DNA of 64,000 bases from CAMCHP01 sp036835325 (GTDB taxonomy: Bacteria; Bacteroidota; Bacteroidia; Flavobacteriales_D; Sanyastnellaceae), in the NCBI GenBank assembly GCA_036835325.1, contig DAITMF010000001.1, positions 1 through 64,000 of the forward strand. The letters are read 5' to 3'. Positions 50,467 to 60,318 of the stretch are shown here, piece after piece. Position 1 is the first letter of the stretch. Each line of letters opens with the position of its first letter. Position numbers and translations under genes: made by a program. The notes under the pieces are model-generated. The model was not told the DNA's origin, did no database searches, and saw only the letters and a list, made by a program, of their open reading frames with translations.

Positions 50467-51051
50467 ATGAAATACCTCATTGCCCTGCTTCTATGCCTTC
50501 TCTCAGAAGCGGCATCCGCGCAGCGAAAATTCGAAAAAGAAGTCAGAATTCGCAACCGCGAACTCAGCGAACAGGTGCCCAAATCAGCCCTCGATTTCGT
50601 TGATGCTTTGCCCTGCGACCGACGCATCCGCTGGTACCGTGAAGAGGGCTATACCGGCCATAGTTTTGAAGCCAAAACCAAGGTTAAACGTCAGCGCATC
50701 AGCATTGAATTCAGTGCCGATGGGACCTTCGAAGACATTGAAGTGGCCATTTCACCCAAAGGTGTATTGAAGAAAGAAGCACGTTCCGCCATGGAGGCCT
50801 ACCTGAAAACGTCAAATGGCGGATACAGAATTGAGAAGATCCAGCTTCAGTTTAGCGGAGACCCTGAATTGGCGCGCAAATCATTTACTGCCAGAGCGCC
50901 GCAAGCAGGCACAACGGTGCGGTATGAATGGGTGGTGTCATCAAAGGTCGACGGAGAATTTGTGCTTTTTGAGTATCTCTTTGATGAAGACGGGGGTTTT
51001 TTACAGCGCACTCAAATCGATGTGGTTCCGGCTGATAACATTGAGTACTGA
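50467..51051 (+). CDS. exported protein of unknown function, paired with a DUF2490 gene
   Basis: A 194-residue protein with a signal peptide (1-19, ending Ala-Ser-Ala-Gln) and a mixed alpha/beta body. I recognise no domain; FSADGTFEDIEVAIS and the helical-strand alternation suggest a PepSY- or cystatin-like fold, but this is weak. The stop shares one base with the next ATG (TGATG), so the next gene is co-translated. Confidence 0.75.
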   Translation: MKYLIALLLCLLSEAASAQRKFEKEVRIRNRELSEQVPKSALDFVDALPCDRRIRWYREEGYTGHSFEAKTKVKRQRISIEFSADGTFEDIEVAISPKGVLKKEARSAMEAYLKTSNGGYRIEKIQLQFSGDPELARKSFTARAPQAGTTVRYEWVVSSKVDGEFVLFEYLFDEDGGFLQRTQIDVVPADNIEY

Positions 51052-51707
51052 TGCGCCCAATCGCACTGCTAACATTCTTGATCGCAGTGTCAAGCCTGTG
51101 GGCCCAGGTGCCCCAATGGCGCTTGCTGCCCTCGGTCAACGTGAACAAAAAGTTCGTACGCGATTGGTCGGCCAACCTGCGGATTGAGTCTCGCCAAGTG
51201 CTTTTTGAGGCTCCGGAACGCTTTAACTATGAACTCACAGATATTGCGCTAGCCGGAGCCAAAAAACTGAGTTTGCGCACCTCGTTGGCTGTAGGAGCGT
51301 TGGTGCGGCTAGAAGAAGACGCCTCCGCGTTTCGCAGCTTCCAACAATTCACCGTCGTGCGGCGCTATGGCAGTTTGCGCGCATCGCACCGCTTCGCAGC
51401 CGACCAAACCTTCAGCGCTGTTGAATCGCCTGAGTTTCGGGTTCGTTACCGCTTCTCGGGTGAACGTGCTTTGAACGGTGAAACGGTTGACCCACGCGAG
51501 TTGTTTGCCAAGTTCAACAACGAGTACTTGGGCGGTATGCAGGGTGGTGAGTTCGACCGAGAACTGCGCTTGGCTGCCTTTTTGGGCTACGCCATCACAC
51601 CGAGCAAGAAGCTCGAGTTGGGACTAGAAAACCGGCTCGACGGGTTTCTTAGCGATGCCCTACGCCAGCGCTGGTGGATCGGCGTGAACGTGTTTGTGAG
51701 TTTGTGA
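51051..51707 (+). CDS. DUF2490-family outer membrane barrel protein
   Basis: A 218-residue protein with a signal peptide (1-19) and alternating strands ending in a terminal Phe-Val-Ser-Leu. The order of strands (WRLLPSVNVNKKFVRDWSANLRIESRQ) and length fit DUF2490, a family of outer membrane barrels of unknown role. It is coupled to the previous gene by a TGATG overlap. Confidence 0.8.
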   Translation: MRPIALLTFLIAVSSLWAQVPQWRLLPSVNVNKKFVRDWSANLRIESRQVLFEAPERFNYELTDIALAGAKKLSLRTSLAVGALVRLEEDASAFRSFQQFTVVRRYGSLRASHRFAADQTFSAVESPEFRVRYRFSGERALNGETVDPRELFAKFNNEYLGGMQGGEFDRELRLAAFLGYAITPSKKLELGLENRLDGFLSDALRQRWWIGVNVFVSL

Positions 51708-51712
51708 GGCTG

Positions 51713-53068
51713 TTAAAACAAGAGCCGGTGCACATCATTCACCTTGCCCACTTGAATCACTTCCAAATCGCCGTAGCGCGGCTTGAGGTTTCGGCTAAAA
51801 CTACTCACGAAGATGCGGGTGAAGCCCATCTTCGCTGCCTCGGAAATGCGCTGATCAATGCGCGCCACCGGACGAATTTCACCTGACAAACCGATTTCAC
51901 CGGCGAAAGCAGTGTCGCGTGGAAGCTCCAAGTCAAGGCTGCTCGACAAGCAAGCCGCCACCACGGCCAAATCAATGGCCGGGTCTTCGACGCGCAAGCC
52001 CCCGGCAATGTTGAGGAAAACGTCTTTCATGCCCAGTTTGAATCCGCAACGTTTCTCGAGCACAGCCAGCAGCATGTTCAAGCGACGCAGATCAAATCCG
52101 GTGGCGCTGCGCTGAGGTGTACCGTAAACGGCAGAGCTCACAAGGGCCTGCACCTCTAGCAAGAGCGGACGCATGCCCTCGAGCGAAGCTGCAATGGCAG
52201 AGCCACTAAGGCGGACCTCCTTTTCTCCGATGAGGACGGCGGATGGATTGAGTACCGGTTGTAGACCATCGCCGTTCATCTCGTAAATACCCAATTCATG
52301 GGTGCTTCCAAAGCGGTTTTTCACGGTACGAAGGATGCGGAAAGCGTGGTAACGGTCGCCCTCGAATTGCAGCACCACGTCGACCATATGCTCAAGCACT
52401 TTAGGGCCAGCCAATGAGCCCTCTTTGGTGATGTGGCCAATGAGCACTATCGGAATGCCTTGTGTTTTGGCGATGGTGAGCAGCTCGGCGCTTGACTCAC
52501 GCACTTGGCTTACGCTTCCCGGCGACGACTCAAGATTGGGTGTATGCAAGGTTTGTATCGAGTCGATGATGACCAACTCGGGCCGCACCACCTCGATTTG
52601 CTCGCGAATGACCGCTGTGTCGGTTTCAGGAAGGATGAAGAGGTTGTCGTTCAATTCGCCTATGCGTTCAGCGCGCATGCGCACTTGTTCGGGGCTTTCT
52701 TCACCCGAAACGTAGAGCACAGTGCGGTCGCCGAAGTTCATGGCGAGTTGAAGCAAAAGGGTTGACTTACCAATGCCCGGTTCACCGCCGCATAAGATCA
52801 TGCTTCCGGGGACGAGACCGCCACCGAGCACACGGTTGAGCTCATCATCGTTGAGGTGAATGCGCACGCCTCCTGAACTTTCGAACGATTTTAGAGGTGC
52901 CGCTTCGCGGGATGTGAGCGGACTGTTCTTGCGGGCTCCCGGCTTCTCGCTGAGCACGAGTTCTTCAACCAAGGTGTTGAATGAACCGCACGAGGTGCAG
53001 CGGCCCATCCACTTCAGGTGCATGGCTCCGCATGACTGACACACAAATTGGGTACGCTGTTTTGCCAT
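51713..53068 (-). CDS. radA: DNA repair protein RadA
   Basis: Helps branch migration in recombination. The protein has 451 residues. The zinc finger uses C10, C13, C24 and C27. Walker A is GEPGIGKST (95-103). The RadA-specific motif KNRFGS follows around 250, and the C-terminal Lon-like domain (about 290-450) includes GGLRVEDPAIDLAV. A TAGCTTGC box four bases before the ATG suggests a leaderless transcript. It ends five bases after the convergent DUF2490 gene. Confidence 0.97.
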   Translation of the reverse strand: MAKQRTQFVCQSCGAMHLKWMGRCTSCGSFNTLVEELVLSEKPGARKNSPLTSREAAPLKSFESSGGVRIHLNDDELNRVLGGGLVPGSMILCGGEPGIGKSTLLLQLAMNFGDRTVLYVSGEESPEQVRMRAERIGELNDNLFILPETDTAVIREQIEVVRPELVIIDSIQTLHTPNLESSPGSVSQVRESSAELLTIAKTQGIPIVLIGHITKEGSLAGPKVLEHMVDVVLQFEGDRYHAFRILRTVKNRFGSTHELGIYEMNGDGLQPVLNPSAVLIGEKEVRLSGSAIAASLEGMRPLLLEVQALVSSAVYGTPQRSATGFDLRRLNMLLAVLEKRCGFKLGMKDVFLNIAGGLRVEDPAIDLAVVAACLSSSLDLELPRDTAFAGEIGLSGEIRPVARIDQRISEAAKMGFTRIFVSSFSRNLKPRYGDLEVIQVGKVNDVHRLLF

Positions 53069-53072
53069 GGGT

Positions 53073-53080
53073 GCAAGCTA
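53073..53080 (-). promoter_or_regulatory. -7 box TAGCTTGC for radA
   Basis: On the minus strand it ends four bases before the radA ATG. It lies immediately behind the terminator T run of the upstream gene. Confidence 0.45.
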
Positions 53081-53109
53081 AAAAAAAGAGTCTCCGCAGA
53101 GACTCTTTG
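53080..53109 (-). terminator. terminator after the large T9SS protein gene
   Basis: On the minus strand AAAGAGTCTC, loop TGCG, GAGACTCTTT, then T run of more than six. Confidence 0.9.
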
Positions 53110-53130
53110 AATGAATTATGACGTTGCCGA

Positions 53131-56100
53131 TTACCTTGCGGTAGCAACGTTTATGGTGCCTTTGAATTCACGTCCATTGGGCAATACCAAAACATAGAAG
53201 TAGGTGCCGTCGTTTACATCGGCGCCGTTCCAGTTGTTCAGGTAGTTCGCGCTTTCGAATACGATTCCTCCCCAGCGATCGAACACGGTGAGTGCGACAT
53301 TGCGGTAAACGCTCAGGCCATCGATGATGTAGGTGTCATTCACCCCGTCACCATTGGGCGTAAAGATATTCGGAATGTTGATTGCACAGGCGTCGACAAC
53401 TACAGGCCATTCAGCGCTGGTTGATCCGCAAGGGTTGCTTGCGGTACCTGTAAGGATTAAGGGTTGGCCGAAGCATTCAGGCGAGAAGCTTGAAGAGTTC
53501 ACATCCAACGAAGCACCGCCTTGAAGGTCGACGCCAATGTCGCAGTTGATGCTCCAGCTAAAGTCGGTGCCGTTGGTGGTTCCTAGGTTGAAGGTGTTGT
53601 TGATTTCAGGGCAAAGGAACAATGGCTCAGCCAGCACAGGAGTTGGTGATGCTACCGGCGCCACACCCAAGAAGAGGTTTGTTTGGTAGGTCGTAGTTCC
53701 ACAGTTGCCTGGGTCAGTGACTTGCACTTCGTAAATCCCGCCTTGGGTTACCGTGATGCTGAACTCGGTTGATCCGTTCGCCGGCCAGAAAACCGTCCAC
53801 TCATCCGAAGGCAGATCAACCGCGAGAACGCCTTCACCGTCACCGTCGCAGTCAGCGCGGAATGGGTCAATTGGTGTAGCGATTTCATCGAGCAATGAGA
53901 TGTTTGCACAATCGGTAATGCCTTGCGGGAAACACGCGTTTGAAACGGTGATGCAGTAAACACCGCTTTGCACCGCAATGATGTCGGCTGCGTCACTAAT
54001 GAACCCGTTGTTGAGGGTCCACTCGAACTCCAAGTCGCTTCCCGGATTGGTGAAAGGTGCGAGTTCAATCGAACCATCCTCGCAGAGGATGGCATCATCA
54101 ATCACCGGTGTTTGCGGGATTGATTGGGCAGTAACCTCAACGGTATCTTCATCAGACCCACAACCGTTTTCAATGGTCACAACGAGATCGTACTGACCGG
54201 GGTTGCTGAACGAGTAAGTATTTGTGAGTACGTTATCGGTGCCCGGCGTAGGCCAATCAATGGTCGCAGTGCCACCAATGTCGTCAACATTGGCAGTAAG
54301 AGTTACTGATTCATCACCGCAGAGCAGCACTTCTGACAGGTTGAGCGAGATTGAGGGCTCAAGGGTGTACTCGAGTTGGTAGCAGTAGGGGGTTTGGCAG
54401 GTGACGTCGTAGAAGCACACTTCGTACATTCCGTAGCCGCCGGGAGTGAACACTGAGTTGAACTGATTCGTTACGGAGAATGATCCGCCGGCAGGGCCTG
54501 ATTCAATGACCCACTGACCGAGTGCCGGTTCAGCAGTGCAGCCCGCGGGGGCTTCGTACACGATTCCGTTTTGGAGATTCGAAAGTGTGGCTTGGTTGCT
54601 GTTGGCACAGTTGAATAGCTGCACACTGTAGTTTGCATCGTTTCCGATGCCAGAGCTTACGTACTCGATTTGAATGTCTTGGCCTGCAACAATCGGCTGT
54701 TGGATCAAGGTAAATGCCTGAGTCGAAGTGAGTGTACTCACCACTTCACCGTCAATGATGACGTTGATAAACGAACCCTGCCATCCAACATCTACGCTCG
54801 AAATCAGGTAAATGGTCAATGAGCCCTCAGCAGGGTTGCTGAATCCACCTGAAAAGGTTACTGGAGTCAAGCCCTCGCAGTACGCGCCGCTGATTTCGTC
54901 GTCGGGAATAAACGCGTCAAGCGATTCAACAACGAAAACGCGCTGACCGAAGCAGCCTTCTTCGTTTTCAACAAGCACGCGGTAAGTTCCGGGAGTTACT
55001 TCAACGAAGGTGTTGTTGTTTTCAACGATGCTGCCTCCGAGGCCGTTCCAGTTGGCATCCCATTGGTAGCCTACATAATCGGGTTCCTCTTCTTCACAGA
55101 TGGTAACAATGGCTGTTTCTGTGGAGCAGATTGGGTTTTGGCTAATTTCAATGCACGGGAGGAAATACGGCGTCACCTCAATGTCAAACACCCGTGTGGC
55201 TTCGCATAGCCCCAACGATGCCGTGACTGAAAACTGCCCATTGCCGAGCACGTCGCACACCTGCGTGTCGCAGCCGGAAGTCCACGAGTATTCATCAAAG
55301 CCCGGAGACGCTGTGAGCGTTGTCGGCGCACCGGCACACGTTGTGAAGTTACCTGAAACGGTGAGGAGGGGCAATTCGACTGGAATAACTTCAATGTTGA
55401 CCACGATTTCAGTCGATGCTGCCGGTGAACCACTATCGGTTGCGGTAATGGTTAATGTGTGCATACCCACATTGCCGGCAGTACCAACGAAGCCACCGAT
55501 AATGGAGGCTATGTTTCCGTTAACGAGGCTGGTGGTGAACAAAGAGCCTGCATCGCCGTCAACCGAGGTGGTGATGGTCACGTTTTGTCCGGTTTCCGGC
55601 GCGAGAAACTGCAGGTTAATGTCAAGTGTGTCGTTGATGCACAGAGTAATGTCATCACACCCGAACGACTGTGTAGCAATCGGAGGAATGTTATTTACGG
55701 CTGAAGTTGTATTGATGTTCAGCGTTTTGTTGTCGAGCCAATTCACCCCGTCTTGTTGGTTTGCTGCGATGCCATAGGGGCCATTGTAGGTGCTATTGTT
55801 GAGGTTGAATCGTCCGTACTGAATGTGGGCGCCGGTGCCTGCAGCGCGGTCGCATCCTACTGTTGCCGGGGTAGGTCCGCCAAAACCTCCGTTGCCGCCT
55901 ACATCGCCGTGTGCCCACTGCATGTCAAGGTAGCAGAATTGAACGTTGTAGTCATCACCCAGTGCGCCGTTTTGCGTTGGTGTGAAAACAATTTGGAAGG
56001 TGTTGGCTCGGTCATCGTGGTTGTTGAAATAACCCACCTCAATGAAGTTCACATAGACTGCACTTGGGGTGACCTTGTACCAAAGTTCCCCGGTTGCTCT

Positions 56101-56700
56101 GAAATCCGAATCGGCCCAGAAGGCAGCAAGCTGATCGTAAATGCCTGCAGGGAATTCAGTGGGCGTCCAGTTAATGTAGCCATTTCCAAACGAAACGGTA
56201 CCCTTCGAGTTGATGAAAAACTCGTTGAAGTTGGTGCCGTATAGGTTGAACTGCCAGCCGTTCATGGAGATTGGCCCTATGAAACAGTCGACGTCAAGAC
56301 CAGCTCCGCCGGATTGCACCCAATCGGCGGTGGTCACTTGGCTGTAGGTGTTGTCAGGCTCAACCCAGCAATCGCATTCGCTAGCTCGCGCAATGCGCGC
56401 CTGACGACGAGCTTCACGGTTGGCGTTGTACTCGGCTTTGCGGGCTTGAAGTATTTCGATGTGCGCACGCTCATCGTAACCTTCCCACGCGTGAAAGACT
56501 TCCCACTCTTCTCGGGTCATGTTGAGCACGGCCCCTTCAAACGAGTGGTATTTCTCAATGAGGTCTTCACCGGTCATGGTTGGCGCCAAGCCCGCCGTTG
56601 TGGGCAGAAGTTGGGCGTTAGCCAGTGTAAATGAGCAAAAAAACACAGACAAAGCGAACAGGGTTCTCATAATGGTCTGAGAGATTACAGTGGTTTTCAT
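53131..56700 (-). CDS. large secreted T9SS type B adhesin-like protein
   Basis: A 1,189-residue secreted protein. A signal peptide is at about 1-32 from the ATG at 56700; an internal ATG at 56670 gives a shorter, more standard one and is a close alternative. Early Nidogen/NIDO-like signals (ADWVQSGGAGLDVDCFIGPI, FGNGYINWTPTEFP) are followed by many Ig/PKD-like beta-sandwich repeats with Cys pairs. The C-terminus is a gliding-motility-associated (type B) sorting domain: INIPNIFTPNGDGVNDTYII, then FDRWGGIVFES and WNGADVNDGTYFY. T9SS would carry it to the surface. It lies directly after the sigma and membrane-partner genes, with its own TATCTTTG box. Confidence 0.88.
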   Translation of the reverse strand: MKTTVISQTIMRTLFALSVFFCSFTLANAQLLPTTAGLAPTMTGEDLIEKYHSFEGAVLNMTREEWEVFHAWEGYDERAHIEILQARKAEYNANREARRQARIARASECDCWVEPDNTYSQVTTADWVQSGGAGLDVDCFIGPISMNGWQFNLYGTNFNEFFINSKGTVSFGNGYINWTPTEFPAGIYDQLAAFWADSDFRATGELWYKVTPSAVYVNFIEVGYFNNHDDRANTFQIVFTPTQNGALGDDYNVQFCYLDMQWAHGDVGGNGGFGGPTPATVGCDRAAGTGAHIQYGRFNLNNSTYNGPYGIAANQQDGVNWLDNKTLNINTTSAVNNIPPIATQSFGCDDITLCINDTLDINLQFLAPETGQNVTITTSVDGDAGSLFTTSLVNGNIASIIGGFVGTAGNVGMHTLTITATDSGSPAASTEIVVNIEVIPVELPLLTVSGNFTTCAGAPTTLTASPGFDEYSWTSGCDTQVCDVLGNGQFSVTASLGLCEATRVFDIEVTPYFLPCIEISQNPICSTETAIVTICEEEEPDYVGYQWDANWNGLGGSIVENNNTFVEVTPGTYRVLVENEEGCFGQRVFVVESLDAFIPDDEISGAYCEGLTPVTFSGGFSNPAEGSLTIYLISSVDVGWQGSFINVIIDGEVVSTLTSTQAFTLIQQPIVAGQDIQIEYVSSGIGNDANYSVQLFNCANSNQATLSNLQNGIVYEAPAGCTAEPALGQWVIESGPAGGSFSVTNQFNSVFTPGGYGMYEVCFYDVTCQTPYCYQLEYTLEPSISLNLSEVLLCGDESVTLTANVDDIGGTATIDWPTPGTDNVLTNTYSFSNPGQYDLVVTIENGCGSDEDTVEVTAQSIPQTPVIDDAILCEDGSIELAPFTNPGSDLEFEWTLNNGFISDAADIIAVQSGVYCITVSNACFPQGITDCANISLLDEIATPIDPFRADCDGDGEGVLAVDLPSDEWTVFWPANGSTEFSITVTQGGIYEVQVTDPGNCGTTTYQTNLFLGVAPVASPTPVLAEPLFLCPEINNTFNLGTTNGTDFSWSINCDIGVDLQGGASLDVNSSSFSPECFGQPLILTGTASNPCGSTSAEWPVVVDACAINIPNIFTPNGDGVNDTYIIDGLSVYRNVALTVFDRWGGIVFESANYLNNWNGADVNDGTYFYVLVLPNGREFKGTINVATAR

Positions 56701-56736
56701 TTCGATTATCGACGACGGAGTCGGCAAGTAAGTCAG

Positions 56737-56744
56737 CAAAGATA
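56737..56744 (-). promoter_or_regulatory. -7 box TATCTTTG for the large T9SS gene
   Basis: On the minus strand this full consensus box ends 36 bases before the ATG at 56700. The -33 region falls inside the upstream coding end. It allows expression separate from the sigma operon. Confidence 0.55.
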
Positions 56745-56755
56745 ATGTTTAACAC

Positions 56756-57853
56756 TTAACGTTCGAGGCGCACGACCGTACTCTCGTGCATGCGTTCACC
56801 GGAGTACGAAACTGCGCTTACGATGAGGCGGTAACTGCCTGCCGGAGCGGGTTCTCCAGACTGTAGCGTACCGTCCCAACGTGCATTGGCTCCAATCGCC
56901 TCGTACACTAAGCTTCCTGAACCGTCGATTACAACCATGCGTTCGACGGTAATGTTCTGCGAATCAGGCGCCACGGTCAAGAAATCGTTTCGGCCATCAT
57001 TGTTTGGAGTGAAGATATTGGGAAGGATGAGTTTGGGGGTTCTAAACACATCAACCTTGGCCTCGAATTCAGCCAGGTGTCCGTCGTTGTCTTCAGCCAA
57101 CACCTTCACAATGTAGCTTCCCTCAGCTTCGAACCTGTGCGACAAAGAAGCGCCAAATGCGCGGTTTCCGTCGCCAAAGTCCCATTCACAGTTGGCTTCC
57201 TGCGGTAATATCGCATTAAATTGGACTTCCAGCTCATCGTGTTCATTGAAAACCACTTCGAAATCAACAGCAAACACTCGATTAACGGCTGTTTCTCCGG
57301 CTGGAGAAACTTGGTTTCCTTCGGCTGCGACCGCTGTAGCGGGTGGGGCTTGGATGGATGAGGTTTCCACCTGTGCTTGTTCACTCAAAGGCAGGGCATT
57401 GCTTTCTGACGTCGGTGTTTTAGGCGCTAGTGAAGATGCTTGAGCGGTAACTTTCGTTGGTTCAGTTGATGCAGGAGTGCTGTTTTCAATGGTTCGACTG
57501 GCCGTTTCCATAGCTGTGTTCGGCGTGTCTTCGGTCTTGGTAGAATCGGAGATGATTGTCGTTGTGGGGACTTCTACCCTTGCTTGCTCAACCGGAGCAG
57601 GGCTTTTCGCCTTTGGGTCTGGTTTCGTTTCACGAACCACAACAACGACGGTGGCGACCCCAATGGCAGCGGCACCCACCCAAAGTGCGATTTTGGTGAA
57701 AATCCCGGCAGATGCGGCAGCGCCGCCTGCGGTGGCAGAGGCACTCACCTGTGCTGAAACAGCTTGCCAAACGCCTGGGTCAACCGGCCATTCAGCAGCT
57801 TCAAGCTTCTTGCCCAAGAAGCCTTGTTCGTTCGAGTTTAAGTTACGGTTCAC
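56756..57853 (-). CDS. membrane partner of the ECF sigma factor with PKD and T9SS type B C-terminal domain
   Basis: A 365-residue protein starting at GTG 57853, inside the last codons of the sigma gene, overlapping by 11 bases. The N-terminal about 45 residues are cytoplasmic with the pattern AAEWPVDPGVWQAVSAQ found in Bacteroidota sigma partners. A membrane segment follows at about 50-70, then a Pro/Thr/Ser/Glu-rich linker (about 75-200) and a PKD-like domain (about 205-275). The C-terminal 90 residues resemble the gliding-motility (type B) domain: LILPNIFTPNNDGRNDFLTV and ARWDGTLQSGEPAPAGSYRLIV. An anti-sigma role is inferred from context. Why a membrane-anchored protein carries a T9SS-type domain is unexplained. 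A CATCCATCC copy lies in the linker at 57352. Confidence 0.82.
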   Translation of the reverse strand: MNRNLNSNEQGFLGKKLEAAEWPVDPGVWQAVSAQVSASATAGGAAASAGIFTKIALWVGAAAIGVATVVVVVRETKPDPKAKSPAPVEQARVEVPTTTIISDSTKTEDTPNTAMETASRTIENSTPASTEPTKVTAQASSLAPKTPTSESNALPLSEQAQVETSSIQAPPATAVAAEGNQVSPAGETAVNRVFAVDFEVVFNEHDELEVQFNAILPQEANCEWDFGDGNRAFGASLSHRFEAEGSYIVKVLAEDNDGHLAEFEAKVDVFRTPKLILPNIFTPNNDGRNDFLTVAPDSQNITVERMVVIDGSGSLVYEAIGANARWDGTLQSGEPAPAGSYRLIVSAVSYSGERMHESTVVRLER

Positions 57854-58385
57854 GTCGTTCTTCCAATTGTTCAATTTGTGCACGCAGCTGCTGCTTTGCT
57901 TTGTGAAACTGGGTCTTGCTTGTGCTTTCGGTGATTCCGAGTTGCTCGGCGATTTCTTTGTGGCTATAACCTTCCACAGCGTAGAGGTTAAATACGGTGC
58001 GGTAACCCACGGGGAGCTCAGCAATTAAGCCTATGAGCATTTCAACACCCAATGCGTCAAACACAGAGGCGTCAACCGGCGCATCGTCGTTTTCTTCGTT
58101 GATTTCGTCGATGTTGCGGTGCCGCTGGTGTTTTCGCAGGTAAATCAACGCCTCGTTCACCATGATGCGGCGAATCCATCCGGCTAACGGACCCTCACCG
58201 CGAAATTGACCCAGTTTTTCAAAGACCTTCACGAAACCCTCCTGAAGCATGTCTTGGGCTTCCATCGGGTTTCCAGCATAGCGCATACACACCGCCATCA
58301 TCGGTTGCGCGAACCGGTCAAAAAGTGTGCGTTGTGCAACACCATCCTGCCGAAGGCAGCCCCTGACCAATTCCTCATCTGACAT
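57843..58385 (-). CDS. ECF-type RNA polymerase sigma factor
   Basis: A 180-residue ECF sigma factor. Region 2 (about 15-85) has DMLQEGFVKVFEKLGQFRGEG and WIRRIMVNEALIYLRK. Region 4 (about 120-175) contains LPVGYRTVFNLYAVEGYSHKEIAEQLGI with the helix-turn-helix. The ATG at 58385 gives MSDEELVRGC, typical of the family; an upstream ATG (58406) would add seven residues. The downstream membrane protein overlaps its end. The promoter it controls is not known, although a T9SS protein follows. Confidence 0.93.
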   Translation of the reverse strand: MSDEELVRGCLRQDGVAQRTLFDRFAQPMMAVCMRYAGNPMEAQDMLQEGFVKVFEKLGQFRGEGPLAGWIRRIMVNEALIYLRKHQRHRNIDEINEENDDAPVDASVFDALGVEMLIGLIAELPVGYRTVFNLYAVEGYSHKEIAEQLGITESTSKTQFHKAKQQLRAQIEQLEERREP

Positions 58386-58504
58386 GACGTTACCCTTCTG
58401 ATGCATTCAGGTTGTAAAAAGTTGCCCACGCGGCACCGAAAATGATTTCGGCGAGGCTGCAAAGAACTAATTTCGGGAATCACCGTTAATTCGGGAAACT
58501 GAGC

Positions 58505-58512
58505 TATTTTTG
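58505..58512 (+). promoter_or_regulatory. -7 box TATTTTTG for lepA
   Basis: A near-consensus box that ends six bases before the lepA ATG at 58519. A leaderless transcript is expected. The -33 region has no TTG. Confidence 0.5.
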
Positions 58513-58518
58513 CAGTCA

Positions 58519-60309
58519 ATGAAAAACATCCGCAATTTCTGCATTATCGCCCACATCGACCATGGTAAAAGCACCTTGGCCGATCGCTTGCTCCAGGTTA
58601 CCGGAACGGTTTCTGACCGCGACCTGCAGGAACAAACGCTGGATGACATGGACCTCGAGCGCGAGCGTGGCATCACAATTAAGAGCCACGCCATTCAAAT
58701 GCGCCACACACATGAAGGTCAGGAATACATTCTAAACCTGATTGACACTCCCGGGCACGTTGACTTCTCGTACGAAGTTTCGCGGTCAATTGCGGCTTGT
58801 GAAGGGGCGCTGCTCATTGTTGACGCGTCGCAAGGCATTGAGGCGCAAACCATCTCAAACCTGTACCTCGCCATCGAGCACGACCTTGAGATCATACCGA
58901 TTTTGAACAAAATGGATCTTCCGAGCGCTGACCCTGAGTCAGTGACCGACCAAATTGTTGAACTCATTGGCTGTGACCCTTCTGAAATTATACCGGCAAG
59001 TGGAAAAACCGGCTTGGGTGTTGACGACATCCTGACGGCCATTGTTCAGCGGGTTCCGGCGCCGAAAGGCGATCCTGAAGCACCTCTGCAAGCAATGGTG
59101 TTTGACTCGGTGTTCAACTCTTTCCGCGGCATTATTGCCTACTACCGTGTATTGAACGGCAAAATCAAAAAAGGCGATTTGGTGAAGTTCATCAACACCG
59201 GCCGCGAATATTACGCCGACGAAATCGGTGTTCTAGGACTTGGACTCATCCCTCAGCCTGAGCTCTCTACTGGAAACGTAGGATACATCATCTCCGGAAT
59301 CAAGAACGCAAAAGAGGTGAAGGTAGGCGATACCTTAACCCTGAAAGAGCGCCCTTGCGCCAACGCCGTTAAGGGTTTTGAAGATGTGAAGCCGATGGTA
59401 TTTGCCGGTATTTACCCTGTTGATACCGAAGACTACGAAGAGTTGCGCACCTCCATGGAGAAACTCCAACTGAACGATGCTTCGTTGGTATTTGAACCCG
59501 AAAGCTCGGCTGCGCTTGGCTTCGGCTTTCGCTGTGGCTTCCTCGGTATGCTGCACATGGAGATTGTGCAAGAACGCCTCGAGCGCGAATTCGACATGAC
59601 GGTGATCACCACCGTGCCCAACGTGTCTTACAAAGCCACGACGAAAAAAGGCGAAGAACTCATCGTGAACAACCCGAGCGACCTGCCCGACCCGTCGAAA
59701 ATCGACCACGTACTCGAGCCCTACATCAAAGCGCAGGTCATCACCAAATCAGAATACACGGGCGCCATCATGAGCCTGTGCATTCAGAAACGCGGTATCC
59801 TCACCAATCAGGTGTACCTCACGGCTGACCGCGTTGAATTGAGCTTCGATATGCCGCTTGGTGAAATTGTATTCGACTTTTACGACAAGTTGAAATCGGT
59901 CTCTCGCGGCTACGCCAGCTTTGACTACCAGCCGCTCGAATACCGCGAATCGCAATTGGTCAAGCTCGATATCATGCTCAACGGCGATCAAGTTGACGCG
60001 CTGTCAGCCTTGATTCACCGCGACAACGCGTACGACTTGGGCAAGAAGATTTGCTTGAAACTGAAAGAGCTCATCCCGCGCCAGCAATTTATGATTGCGC
60101 TTCAGGCGGCCATCGGTGCCAAAATCATCGCGCGTGAAACCATATCAGCGCTTCGAAAAGACGTTACCGCGAAGTGCTACGGAGGTGACATCACCCGTAA
60201 GCGTAAGCTGCTCGAGAAGCAAAAGAAGGGCAAAAAACGCATGCGTCAGGTTGGCAACGTTGAGGTGCCACAAGAAGCGTTTTTGGCGGTTCTGAAGCTC
60301 GATAGTTGA
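58519..60309 (+). CDS. lepA: elongation factor 4 (LepA)
   Basis: A ribosome-associated GTPase. The protein has 596 residues from the ATG at 58519; an upstream TTG would add three. G1 is AHIDHGKST (11-19), G3 is DTPGH, G4 is NKMDLPSAD. The LepA-specific C-terminal domain follows, ending in [26 protein letters not shown] and [13 protein letters not shown]. It is divergent from the sigma gene. Confidence 0.97.
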   Translation: MKNIRNFCIIAHIDHGKSTLADRLLQVTGTVSDRDLQEQTLDDMDLERERGITIKSHAIQMRHTHEGQEYILNLIDTPGHVDFSYEVSRSIAACEGALLIVDASQGIEAQTISNLYLAIEHDLEIIPILNKMDLPSADPESVTDQIVELIGCDPSEIIPASGKTGLGVDDILTAIVQRVPAPKGDPEAPLQAMVFDSVFNSFRGIIAYYRVLNGKIKKGDLVKFINTGREYYADEIGVLGLGLIPQPELSTGNVGYIISGIKNAKEVKVGDTLTLKERPCANAVKGFEDVKPMVFAGIYPVDTEDYEELRTSMEKLQLNDASLVFEPESSAALGFGFRCGFLGMLHMEIVQERLEREFDMTVITTVPNVSYKATTKKGEELIVNNPSDLPDPSKIDHVLEPYIKAQVITKSEYTGAIMSLCIQKRGILTNQVYLTADRVELSFDMPLGEIVFDFYDKLKSVSRGYASFDYQPLEYRESQLVKLDIMLNGDQVDALSALIHRDNAYDLGKKICLKLKELIPRQQFMIALQAAIGAKIIARETISALRKDVTAKCYGGDITRKRKLLEKQKKGKKRMRQVGNVEVPQEAFLAVLKLDS

Positions 60310-60318
60310 TTGCGGCTG

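Noticed and set aside
55100..55777. Plus-strand open frame of 225 codons opposite the large T9SS gene
   Set aside because: It is fully inside the T9SS gene, low in conserved motifs and rich in Ser/Thr/Val of the antisense kind.
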